Shown: one piece after another, positions 24,901 to 35,556 of the stretch
How positions within the stretch are numbered: position 1 is the first letter of the stretch
How the letters are laid out: each line of letters begins with the position of its first letter
NCBI GenBank assembly: GCA_037954235.1
Contig: JBBMOA010000001.1
Span: 29,093,074-29,157,073, forward strand
Length of the DNA: 64,000 bases
Origin: Aulostomus chinensis
Lineage: Eukaryota > Chordata > Actinopteri > Syngnathiformes > Aulostomidae
Direction: 5' to 3'
Program-made: the position numbers and the translations under genes
The notes under the pieces: model-generated
Told to the model about the DNA's origin: nothing
The model's input: only the letters and a program-made list of their open reading frames with translations
Databases searched by the model: none

Positions 24901-27843
24901 AGAGTTTCTTCTAACCTAAGAAATGATGCTACATTGATGTGGTGAGAGTTGCGACTAACCTCAAAATGATGCTGAAAGTAATGTAGTGAGAGTTGCTCCT
25001 AACCTGAGAAATGATGCTTCAGTGATGTAATGAGAGTTTCTACGAACCTCAAATTGATGTTACAGTCATGTAGCCAGAGTTGCTACTAACCTCAAAATGA
25101 TGCTTACAGTAATGTACTGAGAGTTTTTGCTTCCCTCATAATAAGGCTGCAGAGATGTAGTGAGAGTTTCTACTCATCTCAAAATGATGCTAAAGTGATA
25201 TAATGAGAGTTTCTACTAATTTCAAAATGATGCTAAAGTGATGTGATGAAAGTTTCTTCTAACCTAAGAAATGATGCTACAGTGATGTGGTGAGAGCTGC
25301 TACTATGCTAAAATGATGCTGACAATAATGTAGTGAGAGTTGCTTAAAACCTCAAAATGATGCCACAGTAATGTACTGAGAGTTGCGACTAACCTCAAAA
25401 TGATGCTAAAGTGATGTAATGAGAGTTGCTACGAACCTGAGAAATGATGCTGACAGTGATGTAGTGAAAGTTGCTACTATCCTCAAAATGATGCGACAGT
25501 GATGTAATGAGAGTTGCTACTAACCTCAAAATGATGCTACAGTGATGTAGTGAGAGTTGCTATGAACCTTAAAATGATGCTACAGTTATGGAGTCAGAGT
25601 TGCTACTAACCTCAAAATGATGGTCCAGTGATGTAGTAAGAGTTGCTGCTGACCTTAGAAATGATGCTCCAGTGATGTGGTGAGAGTTGCTACTAATCTC
25701 AAAATGATGCTAAAGTGATGTAATGAGAGTTGCTACGAACCTAAGAAATGATGCTACAGTGATGTGGTGAGAGTTGCTACGAACCTAAAAAAGATTCTGA
25801 CAGTGATGTAGTGAGAGTTGCTACGAACCTTAAAATGATGCTACAGTGATGTGATGAGAGTTGCTACAATGCTCAAAATCATGCTAAAGTGATGTAATGA
25901 GAGTGGCTACTAATTTCAAAATGATGCTAAAGTGATGTAGTGAGAGTTGCTCCTATCCTAAGAAATGATGATTCAATGATGTAGTGAGAGTTGCTACCCA
26001 TCTCAAAATCTTGCTAAAGTGATGTAATGAGAGTTGCTAGTAATTTCATAATGATGCTAAAGTTATGTAAGGACAGTTGCTACGAACCTAAGAAATGATG
26101 CTACAGTGATGTGGTGAGAGTTGCTACTAACGTCAAAATGATGCTGACAGTAATGTAGGGAGTTGCAACGACCCTCAAAATGATGCTGGAGTGATGTAGT
26201 GAGAGTTGCTACAAATCTCCAAATGATGCGAAAGTGATGTCATGAGAGTTACTACTAACCTAAGAAATGATGCTACAGTGAGGTAGTGAGAGTTGCTACT
26301 TATCTCAAAATGATGCTGAATGTCATGCAGTAAGAGCTGGTAAAAACCTCAAACTGATGCTACAGTAATGTAGTGAGAGTTGCTACGAACCTAAAAATGA
26401 TGCTACAATAATGTAGTGAGAGTTGCTTAAAACCTCAAACTGATGCTCCAGTAATGTAGTGAGAGTTTCTACTCATCTCAAAATGATGCTGAATGTCAAG
26501 CAGTAAGAGTTGGTAAAAAACCTCAAAATGATGCTACAGTGATGTAGTGAGAGTTGCTACTAATCTCAAAATGATGCGACAGTGATGTGGTGAGAGTTGC
26601 TACTAATCTCAAAATGATGCTACAGTGATGTAGTGAGAGTTGCTTCTATCCTCAAATTGATGTGACAGTGATGTAGTGACAGTTGCGACTAACCTCAAAA
26701 TGATGCTACAGTGATGTAGTGAGAGTTGCTATGAACCTGAGAAATGATGCTGACAGTGATGTAGTGAGAGTTTCTACGAACCTGAGAAATGATGCTGACA
26801 GTGATGTAGTGAGAGTTGCTACTATCCTCAAAATGATGCTACAGTGATGTAGTGAGAGTTGCTACTAACCTCAAAATGATGCTACAGTGATGTAGTGAGA
26901 GTTGCTATGAACCTTAAAATGATGCTACAGTTATGGAGTAAGAGTTGCTACTAACCTCAAAATGATGGTCCAGTGATGTAGTAAGAGTTGCTGCTGACCT
27001 AAGAAATGATGCTCCAGTGATGTGGTGAGTGTTGCTACTAATCTCAAAATGATGCTAAAGTGATGTAATGAGAGTTGCTACGAACCTAAGAAATGGTGCT
27101 ACAGTGATGGGGTGAGAGTTGCTACGAACCTAAAAAAGATTCTGACAGTGATGTAGTGAGAGTTGCTACGAACCTTAAAATTATGCTACAGTGATGTAGT
27201 GAGAGTTGCGAGTAATTTCATAATGATGCTAAAGTTATGTAAGGACAGTTGCTACGAACCTAAGAAATGATGCTACAGTGCTTTAATGAGATTTGCTACT
27301 AACCTCAAAATGATGCTACAGTGATGTAGTGAGAGTTGCTACGAACCTGAGAAATGATGCTCACAGTGATGTAGTGAGAGTTGCTACGAACCTGAGAAAT
27401 GATGCTACAGTGATGTAATGAGAGTTGCTACGAACCTCAAATTGATGCTGACAGTAATGTACTGAGAGTTTTTGCTTACCTCATAATAAGGCTGCAGTGA
27501 TGTAATGAGTTTCTACTCATCTCAAAATGATGCTAAAGTGATATAATGAGAGTTGCTACTAATTTCAAAATGATGTTAAAATGATGTTATGACAGTTGCT
27601 ACTCACCTAAGAAATGATGCTACAGTGATGTAGTGAGAGCTGCTACTATGCTAAAATGATGCTGACAATAATGTAGTGAGAGTTGCTTAAAACCTCAAAA
27701 TGATGCCATAGTAATGTACTGAGAGTTGCGACTAACCTCAAAATGATGCGAAAGTGATGTAATGAGAGTTGCTACTAAGCTAATAAATGATGCGACATTG
27801 ATGTGGTGAGAGTTGCTACTAACCTGAGAAATGATGCTGACAG

Positions 27844-28289
27844 TCTTGTGAGCTTCATCAAGACCCAGGCCACTATTTGTGGTCATGCATCATTGTTGCT
27901 GACCAATGGTCCAACTTCATCAGTCAGTCAGTCAGAGACATTAGCATTTGTCGGCCTGGCCTGCTGCCAAAGACTAACTCTGCTTTAGTTGATTTACCTG
28001 TGCAGCCATGTCACGCTCCTCTCGGCCACCTCCACGGTCAGACGCCAGGTTAAACCAGCCAATGGCGTAAGAATCACTCTCAGAATCTGAAGCGCTCGTA
28101 GCTGCAGGGTTTTTCCACACAGCTTCTGTTGAGAGACAAAGTCCATCGCTTGATTAACTCTCACCAACAGAAATGTGCAGTTTTCCACTCAGGACAGCTG
28201 CTGCATGCTGCTGTTTGTAAAAAGAAGGTCCAGTGGATCCGTTCAGTTCTACATTATTCAGCAGAGAGATGTCACCATTGAATAATGAC
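27844..28289. other. satellite right flank, no clear gene
   Basis: Non-satellite sequence starting GTGAGCTTCATCAAGACCCA with a short CAGT run near 27919. The part next to the hAT relic may be its 3' coding or terminal sequence, but I could not identify terminal inverted repeats. Confidence 0.4.
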
Positions 28290-29445
28290 CATATTTCCTA
28301 AAATTATAGCTCAACCACAGAGGGACCAGGCTACTAGAATGACCTCTGTTTGCTAGAAGTGCTTCTCCTATGGTGGTGAACTCCTCAGCTGTCAGTGGAG
28401 TCAAATCTGTCTTAGAGAGCCCAGAGGTTCCCACACTGGTTCCCTCTCATCATGCAGCCCTGACAGCTGTGTGTGCTGTTCCAGCGTGTTGGCACCTCAC
28501 TGATGAGTTTCAGGGTTGGCCCTCCCATCTGTTGCTGCACCTGAGCCAGCTTCTCCTTGGCTGTAGTGCTGATCTGAAGGATGTGACAGTGTTCCTGGCT
28601 TTGTGTCTGATGATGGAAGTGGGGGATCTGATCACAGGATTTTCTGACTCCTAGATTCAGACGATGTGCAGTGCAGACTGAGTGGTGAATTTGGAGCTGT
28701 CTAGTGGATGCTGTCATGTTTGGTGCTGCGTCGCTCACAAGACACTTCACTTTGTTGGTGATGGCCCAGTCCTCCATCAGGCCTCTTTGGACTGGGGCCA
28801 AACTGTCAGCAGGGTGACTTTGTGGAAAGTCTTGCACTCCCAACACATTCATTCTCACGAATGCAGTGACAGGTCAGAGCCAAGGGAGCCTCCATGTCCA
28901 CAGATGTCCACATGGCAGCTGGACTTCCTTTTTCAGTCCTTCCCGTTCCTCCTGGTACTTTTTGGCCACCGTTTGTTTGATGGTCTAAAAATGACACCCA
29001 GAGTAAATCAATACATTGAAATTAGAGATGAAATAAACTGGAGATATCAAGGACTGCTTTAGATCATTTCCACACAAACCTTTCTGGTTGGCAAACATAT
29101 GAGGCTCAAGGACCTGAACCAGTTCCCTGAACCCTTCCCTCTCAACAGTGCTGAGGGGCTGGCAGTCCTTCAGGATCAAATTCAGCAGAGCCTCATCCAG
29201 CATCTGCTTCCTGGAAGCTGGATGGTTAAAGATGAAGGAGAGAAGAAATGAATAGGAATTAATGATCAATGAAGCAACTGTGAGTCAGTTGGAGAGTGGC
29301 TGTATACCTGAGTTCATCCTGGTGGATCTGGGACTTCATTCTCATGCCTGGCCCCATCATGCCTCAGCACTGAAGAGGTGCTTTTGTTGAGATGAGACGC
29401 TTCTGTCCAACAAATGCGACATTCAACCTGCAGAAAAGAACATGA
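28290..29445 (-). pseudogene. hAT-family (ZBED-like) transposase, broken
   Basis: Minus-strand blocks in hAT order. A BED-type zinc-finger piece (CRIC ... VLRHDGARHE) lies at about 29340-29440. FRELVQVLEPHMF follows at about 29100-29150, then KKYQEEREGLKKEV, WTSVDMEAPLALTCHCI, and LVSDAAPNMTA with CTAHRLNL. The last blocks are EVPTRWNST and, near 28350-28390, LTPLTAEEFTTIGEALL. These include the RNase H-like catalytic region and the start of the C-terminal dimerisation region. Neighbouring blocks sit in different frames: at least two shifts around WTSVDM and one or more after RWNST. The transposase is therefore dead unless some breaks are introns. Possible splice sites (CTCAG|GTATAC near 29305; pyrimidine tract plus AG before CTTCCAGGAAGC near 29225) suggest that the source gene had introns. 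Confidence 0.85.
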
Positions 29446-30159
29446 GTACTCAGCTAAAAGTTCCTTTCTTCATGGTGACTGGTGTTTCTTAGTCTTAGAC
29501 CACCAGGTTTCCAATGAGGTGTATCGGATACGTTGTTGTGTGCCGCTGAAATCCGTCCAATTCCGGCGTTGTTTCCTCATGAAATATGTTTGCCTTAAAG
29601 CTCATTAAAGTGTTGAACCACAATATCGTTCACCATAACTTAGTCAACTTCAAGATAACCTACTTCTACATTCCAGTCCCGGCTGCTCCTGTTCTGCTGC
29701 AGTCCAGAAAACAACAACCCGATACAATTGGCGCTCCTTCCCACAGCTGCGGCCCGGATCCGCATGGTTCCGCTGACTGACTGTGAGACGCGCTCCCTCC
29801 TGAGTGGCACAGCCCGATGGGGGTCCTTATCTGGCACGGGGGCGTAAAACAGGTGCGACTGGAAAGCCTGGTTTATTCTGCGTCGAGGGAACGGGTTGCT
29901 CTGCAATACACCGCCGAACCGCTAGGGGGTGTGGCTTTGTCTTTGTATTGTTTACGGGGCTCTTGTCGGATTCCTTGGTTTTCTTCCGGTCACAGACAAC
30001 AATTGTTGGCCATCAGTCTTTGTAGTGCCGCCAATAATCCTTTCTTCGTCTTGGTCAATTTTTTCTTGGAGCTTTCACCACAGAAACTTTGAAAATGGCG
30101 GTTTTGTTGTGCTGCGACTGAACCGGAAAGACGTTTTGAGCGGACAAATCACAGTCCTC
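29446..30159. other. upstream flank of the zinc-finger gene, no gene recognised
   Basis: From about 29690 it becomes CpG-rich (GCGGCCCGGATCCGC, CCGCCGAACCGC), suggesting an unmethylated promoter-proximal zone. Overlapping open frames on both strands appear to result from the high GC content. Confidence 0.45.
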
Positions 30160-30505
30160 GACGTTGACGTCACCACGCGTCGACGCGACGCAGAAGCATA
30201 AATCAGGCTTTAGTGGCGTAGAATCTCACGCCAAGCCGGAGAACCAGGTCCTGAATCCGTCACGTGGCCACTTCCGGTCGGCGAGGCTTTGGACGTCACT
30301 AAATACGTCATCAATACGCGCTTTTCAAACCGAAATCCTTGATCACTGGACTCATCACTACCGCTGCTACCAGGTTAGCGAGTCTGGAGTGGCACAGAGA
30401 ACAGAGCTTGGACTCTGCTCGTTTTGAAGAAGAAGAAGAAGAAAAGAAGCGGAAGGCCTCGGTCTTTGTCTCCTGAAGGCTGAGTGGCGCCGGTAGAACC
30501 TCAAC
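30160..30505 (+). promoter_or_regulatory. putative CpG-rich promoter and 5' UTR of the zinc-finger gene
   Basis: A perfect CRE palindrome TGACGTCA lies at 30165-30172, a second GACGTCAC near 30294 and TACGTCAT near 30305. An E-box CACGTG is at 30261-30266 and an ETS-type ACTTCCGGT at 30270-30278. The region is rich in CG dinucleotides and has no evident TATA box. It ends at the ATG at 30506 (context TCAACATGT). Such site content is common in TATA-less housekeeping promoters; use of these sites is inference. Confidence 0.5.
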
Positions 30506-32738
30506 ATGTGCGCCGCGCAGCTGCTGCGGGTGTCGGTCCAGGAGCGGATCCTCGCCGCCGCTGAAGACTTCCTGCTGCAGCTGGGAGAAGGAGACTCAGC
30601 GGCTGGAGTCCCGGTGCTGAGAGCGCTGCTCACCGAGCGGCTGGCGGCGGCCGCGGAGCAGATCGTGGCTCTGCTGGAGGAAACCGTGGCGGAGTACGAG
30701 CGGGAGAACCGCCGGCAGAGGTTGCTGCTCGATGCCGTGCTGAAGCCCCGTGTCAGGCTGGACAGAGCAGGTGAGTCCCCCCACACTGACCAGGAGAACC
30801 GGTGTTGTGTCGCTCCCAGCAGCATCAACCGATAGCGATGTCTGTCTGTTTATGCCACTGTGACGCTCATTAAATGTCGGTCACATTTTATGTTATTTTG
30901 ATTATTTTTTAATGTTATTTCTGTCCCATGTAAAATGGGAGAGTTTTGTCATTCCGCCAGCAGGGGGCAGTGTCGCGGGCTGCTTCTCCCGGTGAACGCC
31001 GGTTTGCTTCCCAGTCTTCACGGAGAAGCTGAACAGAGCAGACGCGTCTCACCGATTGTCTTAATTATCCTGTTTTACAGGAAACATCATCTGCATACAG
31101 AGTCTCAATCTGAGACCACCACCTGTAACAAACCACCACCTGTAACAAACCACCACCTGTAACAAACCACCACCTGTAACACCACTGTAATCTGTAACAC
31201 CACCGCCTCAAAAAATCACATCTTTGTGTTTGGTCCTTTTTGGCTCCTCATAACCACTCCTCTTCATCAAACTAAGGATCGTTCCAGGCTCACTAATGAG
31301 CCCCTCCACTCCATTCAGGCCCAGGTTTAAAATCCTGTCAGCTCAATTCTCTCAGTGAGCAAAGAAGTGGAGGAGCAGAACACAAGAGGGGAAGGAAGTC
31401 AAGGGTTCACCTGTGGAGGGATTTCCTCTCTGTGAGATTGAGACTGAGTCAAGATGTGAGACAGGACAAGAGAAACTCAAGCTTTGGCTCCTTTGTTATT
31501 TTTCTGAAATGGAGCACTTGATTTGAACATGCACAGTTTTATTAATATGCTCTTATTTTGAAATGCAGCCCTACTTTTATTAGTCAATGAGACACCATCA
31601 TACACATCTGCAGTCATTCAAGTATGTTCAGTTTGAAGTTACGTGATAACAGATCTTAGTTGATTTCTGTTTCTGTCTGTTGCTCCGCTGTTTCAGAGTC
31701 AAATGAAGAGATTTCTGATGTTGCTGTTTGTGTCCTGCAGATGTGGAGCAGCTGCTGGTGATTAAAGAAGAGGTTCCCCCTGAGCTGCAGGACCCAGAGC
31801 CCCCCCACATTAAAGAGGAGTGGGAGGAGCTCTGGACCAGTGAGGAGGGAGGGCAGCTTCAAGGACAGGAGGAGGCTGATATCACCACGTTCCCCTTCAC
31901 TCTGGTCCCTGTGAAGAGTGAAGGGGACGAAGAGAAACCTCAGTTCCCACAGCTTCACCAGAGTCTAACTGAGGAGAACTTGAAAGAAGAGTCTCTGAGC
32001 AGCAGCCCAGTTCATCCTCTGAAAACAGAAGCTGATGGAGAAGAGTGTGGAGGACCAGAACCAGAACCAGCCAGCAAGGTAGATCCAGATCCACTTGTAC
32101 AACCCCAGACTGACGACCAGATGTCAGACTCTTCTGAAGCTGAGACTGAAGTCAGGAAGGATGAGCGTCCCTTTAGGTGCTCAACATGCAGTAAAGGTTA
32201 TAGTTACAAAAATAGTTTGGATAAACACATGAGAACACACACTGGGGAGAAACCGTTCTCATGCTCAGTTTGTGGCAAAAGATTTTCAGAAAAGGCATAT
32301 CTGAAAAGTCACATGAGAACACATACTGGGGAGAAACCATTTTCCTGTTCTATTTGTGGCAAAACATTCTCACTTAAAGGATATCTGAAAACACACATGT
32401 ACATTCACACTGGGGAGAAACCAGTCCCCTGCCCTATCTGTGGCAAAAGGTTCTCAGAAAAAGGACAACTAACAAGACACATGAGAACGCACACAGGGGA
32501 GAAACCATACCCCTGCTCAGTTTGTGGCAAAAGATTTTCCAGAAAGGGAGATCTGAAAATACACACAAGAACGCACACAGGGGAGAGACCTTTCCCCTGC
32601 TCAGTTTGTGGCACAAGATTTACCAAAAAGGGGGATCTGAAAAGACACAAAAGAACACACACTGAGGAGAAACCATTCCCCTGCTCGGTATGTGGCAAAA
32701 GATTTTTAGATAAGAGATACATGAAAACACACCCTTGA
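30506..32738 (+). CDS. C2H2 zinc-finger protein, two coding exons (30506-30770, 31741-32738)
   Basis: Exon 1 (ATG at 30506) encodes a Leu/Ala/Glu-rich helical segment ([20 protein letters not shown] ... [20 protein letters not shown]). It ends at the donor GCAG|GTGAGT (30770/30771). The intron ends TGTCCTGCAG at 31740. Phases fit (265 + 998 nt), giving a 420-residue protein. Exon 2 begins with an acidic region containing IKEE and VKSE motifs typical of fish zinc-finger genes. Six complete C2H2 fingers (about residues 234-400) follow, joined by TGEKP-type linkers, and then a seventh finger that stops one residue after its first histidine. No KRAB or SCAN domain is seen. Such proteins are nuclear and bind DNA; the target cannot be read from sequence. 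The family member is not identified. Confidence 0.9.
31119..31182 (+). repeat. 17-bp minisatellite in the zinc-finger gene intron
   Basis: About four copies of AACAAACCACCACCTGT, the last diverging to AACACCACTGTAATCTGT. Confidence 0.85.
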
Positions 32739-32836
32739 AATAAACCATTTGTCACAATGTCGCTCTGAAGCCGTAACCAGAGTGAGAGTTGCATGTTGAA
32801 GTCCAACTGAAGAATTCATTTAACAAAAAATGCAAA

Positions 32837-32842
32837 AATAAA
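32837..32842 (+). promoter_or_regulatory. candidate poly(A) signal of the zinc-finger gene
   Basis: AATAAA about 100 bp after the stop codon. A second AATAAA at 32739-32744 directly abuts the TGA stop, which would give an almost UTR-less mRNA. The (GT)n tract from 32890 supplies GT-rich downstream sequence for the first. Confidence 0.5.
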
Positions 32843-32886
32843 CTGAAATTGAACTAAGAGAAAAATGAGATGTGATCATTAGTGGA

Positions 32887-32889
<3 letters not shown>

Positions 32890-32947
<58 letters not shown>

Positions 32948-32954
32948 CGTGTGC
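32890..32954 (+). repeat. (GT)n(GC)n microsatellite
   Basis: About 25 GT units followed by a GCGCGCGC run. Alternating purine-pyrimidine throughout, so a strong Z-DNA-type tract. Confidence 0.97.
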
Positions 32955-33439
32955 ACGAGTTTTTAGAGGTGAAAGGAAGAGATGTTGGCTGCTGAAAATC
33001 CAAGTGACGATGGATGAGGAGGAGGCAGTGGCCAGTAATGGGGTGTCAGTAAAGAGAGCTCTGGACCCAGGAGCTTCCAACTCAGAGGAATGAACAGCTC
33101 CCTGCCCTCCAGATGAGTTCTCAAGAAAAGAGCTCATGAAAATATATGACACTCAGGATTTGTGGAGCTGAAGATGACCTGTTGGTTTCTATGTTTCTCT
33201 GCAAACGTCAGGCAGAATGTGGAAGAGCGTCACAGCTGAGACGATTAAAACCTTAGAGAATGTTTGCTCATGTTGTAAAAGTGCTATTCATGCAGAATCG
33301 GATGCTTATTCATGGACTTTAAAATATATTTGGGTCAAACCACAGGAGCTGAAGTGTGTTAATGTGTGAAGTTGTAAACTTACTTTGTGGTTGGCAGATT
33401 GATGTTTGCATGTGTTAATTTTAATAATCTGAACTATTT
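32955..33439. other. no recognisable gene
   Basis: Sequence between the microsatellite and the LTR-like segment; part of it could be the LTR's 5' end, whose boundary I could not place. Confidence 0.4.
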
Positions 33440-33707
33440 GACCTCAACCTGGGCGCCTATTCTGAGATTTTGAGAATCCTTGGATGTGACATGACTCTAC
33501 CTCCAATCTGTATGTCCCCTCCCCACGGTGATAAATAGCTGACTGTTCCTCAGAAACACCAGAGAACTTCTGATGCTCTATGAGTGCTGTAACTTCTCTC
33601 TCATGCATGAATAAAGTGTGTAAGGTTTGAGAAAGAGACCACGCCTCCTTTCTGTTCACTGCTCCGCCGGACGACCCCCCCACGCAGGGCCACTTGACCA
33701 CAATTAA
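33440..33707 (+). mobile_element. LTR-like 3' end of an endogenous retrovirus-like element
   Basis: Placed by what follows: an 18-nt primer-binding site begins at 33708. The segment has an AATAAA at 33610-33615 and a pyrimidine-rich U5-like stretch ending ...CCACAATTAA. A possible TATA-like GATAAATA lies near 33529. No second LTR is seen in the window, so the left boundary is a guess. Confidence 0.55.
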
Positions 33708-33725
33708 TGGCGACGAGGATGGGAT
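33708..33725 (+). promoter_or_regulatory. primer-binding site matching tRNA-Ser(GCT) 3' end
   Basis: TGGCGACGAGGATGGGAT is the reverse complement of ATCCCATCCTCGTCG plus CCA, which is the 3' end of vertebrate tRNA-Ser(GCT) as I know it. It sits just downstream of the LTR-like end, as a retroelement primer site should. Confidence 0.75.
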
Positions 33726-35090
33726 CCTAAACACCTGAGGTTACAGACTCGATGCAACGACTCCACTGATCATGTAGACTGGTAGGAGAACACCTTTTAC
33801 CAGTTACAGCAGCAGACTCCCAATAGCAAACCTACTCAGTCCTCCACCTCTGCTTGAGCAGCTGCTGCTGCCAATGATGATCTCCAAAGTCCTGTTCCGT
33901 CACTTGGTGAACTGTCTAAGCTTCCTAAAAGAGAGCAGAACTTGTCTGCCTCACTCTCTCCCACTGCTCAATGGAGCCCTGCGTTTAGAAGAAGAACTAG
34001 AACCTGGAAACCTAGGATACCAGGACAAAAATGTGTTAAATGATGAAGGAGAAGAAGTGATTAATGAAGAGGATTGTATCCTAGAAGAGGTAGAGGGTTT
34101 GAAGGCCAAGACCAACAAGAAGAGGAAACTGGCACCCCAGACCTCAGACTCAACAGGGCCCCAGACCAGGACCGCCTCTGAACCTGTGGCATCCCCCTCA
34201 ACAATAGGACAGCACTTCAGTGTCTTCCAGTGTGCAACAATGAAAATGAAAAACAGAAAGTTGTAACTGAATGCTCTCAAATAACTCTTAACTGCTGAAC
34301 CTAAAGTTGAATTATCAGGAGATGGAAAATCTGCTGAACTCTTAGTGGACACAGGTGCATCAGTTTCCACCATTAATAAGTCAGATGCTAACCGTGTAGG
34401 ATTAGTTCCTACTTCTGAAAATATAAAAACAGTAGCAATTGCTGGAGCAACTATGCAAAGTCCATTGGAGCACCAGCCAAAGTTCAATTTGGACTCATTT
34501 CATGAGAGCATCCATTTGTAATCACTGATAACTCACCAAGTAATCTATTGGGTCGGGATTTGTTCACCAAGTGGAGTGCAACTATTCATTGTTCTCCTGA
34601 AGGCGTTCATAGCACAGTCCCTGACCATGACTCTGAATGCTTCTTCAACATGCTACAGGCGGTAAATACAGGATGCTATTATTCTCTCATGTACTCCTTT
34701 TCAATCAGATGCTGACGGTGTCCTGGATTCAGACGGATGATTTCTTAGCAGGAAAAGAAGACCTGCCAGATCATTCCAGGTTAACAGGTTTACAAGACCT
34801 CCATGTAACTCTACATGTTGATATGACAGGAACGGATGTTGCCTACTTCAAACTGTTAGACCCAAATATGGGATCACAATTCTCTGTGTTCTCAGATACT
34901 TTGGCAAGAACCCCAAAAGGTGTTTTCTATTTACCAAACGTTGGAGGTTTGGCTTTGTCACTGTTTCAGGTTGATAAAACCTCGCCCCATATTTCCGTGG
35001 CTGCTGTAGAAGGAATAGAAGCACAACGACTCGGCCCTGTAGCACATTACATGACTCACAATTCCCTGGAGGAAGGGTTTTTATGATGAC
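33726..35090 (+). pseudogene. retroviral-like gag/protease remnant
   Basis: After the primer site come a charged region (LEEELEPGNLG ... NKKRKLAP, about 33960-34150) and a retroviral-type aspartic protease. Its active-site motif LLVDTGASVSTI is at about 34339-34374 and its C-terminal motif NLLGRDLF at 34542-34565. The two motifs are in different frames, so a shift lies between them, and stops interrupt the region. A further open segment (34637-35086) gives a protein-like stretch that I do not recognise. No reverse transcriptase, integrase, envelope or 3' LTR is visible. It is an old, non-functional copy. Whether it is a true retrovirus or a Ty3-like element cannot be decided from this piece. 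Confidence 0.7.
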
Positions 35091-35430
35091 ATCATGTACA
35101 GCCATTACAAAGGTGTAGGTTGGACTGTGACTGTGAATGGTAATTGGTATTGTAACCCAGGTTACTAGGCTCTATTTGGAAAAGTCCAGATTCCTCAATT
35201 TATTAAATAAATAAATACAAAAACATCAAGTTTGATTAAATAAATAGCCTAAAATGATTTTACATGGAATAAATAAATTAGTTCATGGTTAAAAATATTA
35301 AAAAGGGTCAATAAATAGGTTAAAAACATTAATAATACACAAATTATTATATTTGTTAAAAAGGGTATTTTATTTCATGTGAATGTGCCTTTAAAATAAA
35401 AAAAAAAGTGTAGTAAAAGATTGGGGTGAC
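35091..35430. other. AT-rich spacer
   Basis: TAAATAAATAAATAC-type low-complexity runs; no gene seen. Confidence 0.7.
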
Positions 35431-35556
35431 ATGCGAAGTTCACTTGACGCAACGTAACAGATCAGACGCGTCAAGGTCAGGGGTCTCCTTCCGCTCTCTC
35501 TCTCTCTTCCGGACTTGAACGAAGTAGCGGCACGCAGACATTTCACTGCAGCTAGA
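35431..35556 (+). promoter_or_regulatory. putative promoter / 5' UTR of the coiled-coil repeat gene
   Basis: An abrupt switch from AT-rich to CpG-containing sequence (TTGACGCAACGTAAC, CAGACGCGTCAAG), then a CT-repeat tract and CTTCCGG, an ETS-type core. It precedes the proposed first coding exon. Confidence 0.4.

Larger units (their letters stand above)
6229..27843 (+). repeat. 21.6-kb satellite / minisatellite array, ~43-44 bp monomer
   Basis: Uninterrupted head-to-tail monomers built on GATGCTACAGTGATGTAGTG followed by AGAGTTGCTACTAACCTCAA. Period is 43 bp, or 44 bp in the variant with TAAGAAAT in place of TCAAAAT. Length divided by period gives about 500 copies. Monomer families differ at fixed positions (CTACAG/CTAAAG, TGTAGTG/TGTAATG/TGTGGTG, CTCAAAAT/CTAAGAAAT). 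A diverged monomer with TTTTTGCTTACCTCATAATA recurs at about 7981, 8718, 12568, 13692, 15293, 16418, 17323, 18232, 18881, 21961, 22990, 24255, 25120 and 27470. The monomers carrying CTACA-GTGA-TGTAG can form a 5-bp hairpin. No gene was found inside; open frames of ~61 codons are satellite translation. Confidence 0.98.

Noticed and set aside
6229..27843. CRISPR-like array
   Set aside because: Units are contiguous 43-44 bp monomers with no distinct spacers, and the genome is a vertebrate one.
6229..27843. Centromere proper
   Set aside because: No CENP-B-box-like motif was seen, and a single 21.6-kb array flanked by genes is not enough. Without chromosome position it cannot be claimed.
29640..30430. 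Several overlapping ORFs in the CpG-rich zone
   Set aside because: High GC lowers stop frequency; there are no conserved motifs, and the region is better explained as promoter and 5' UTR.
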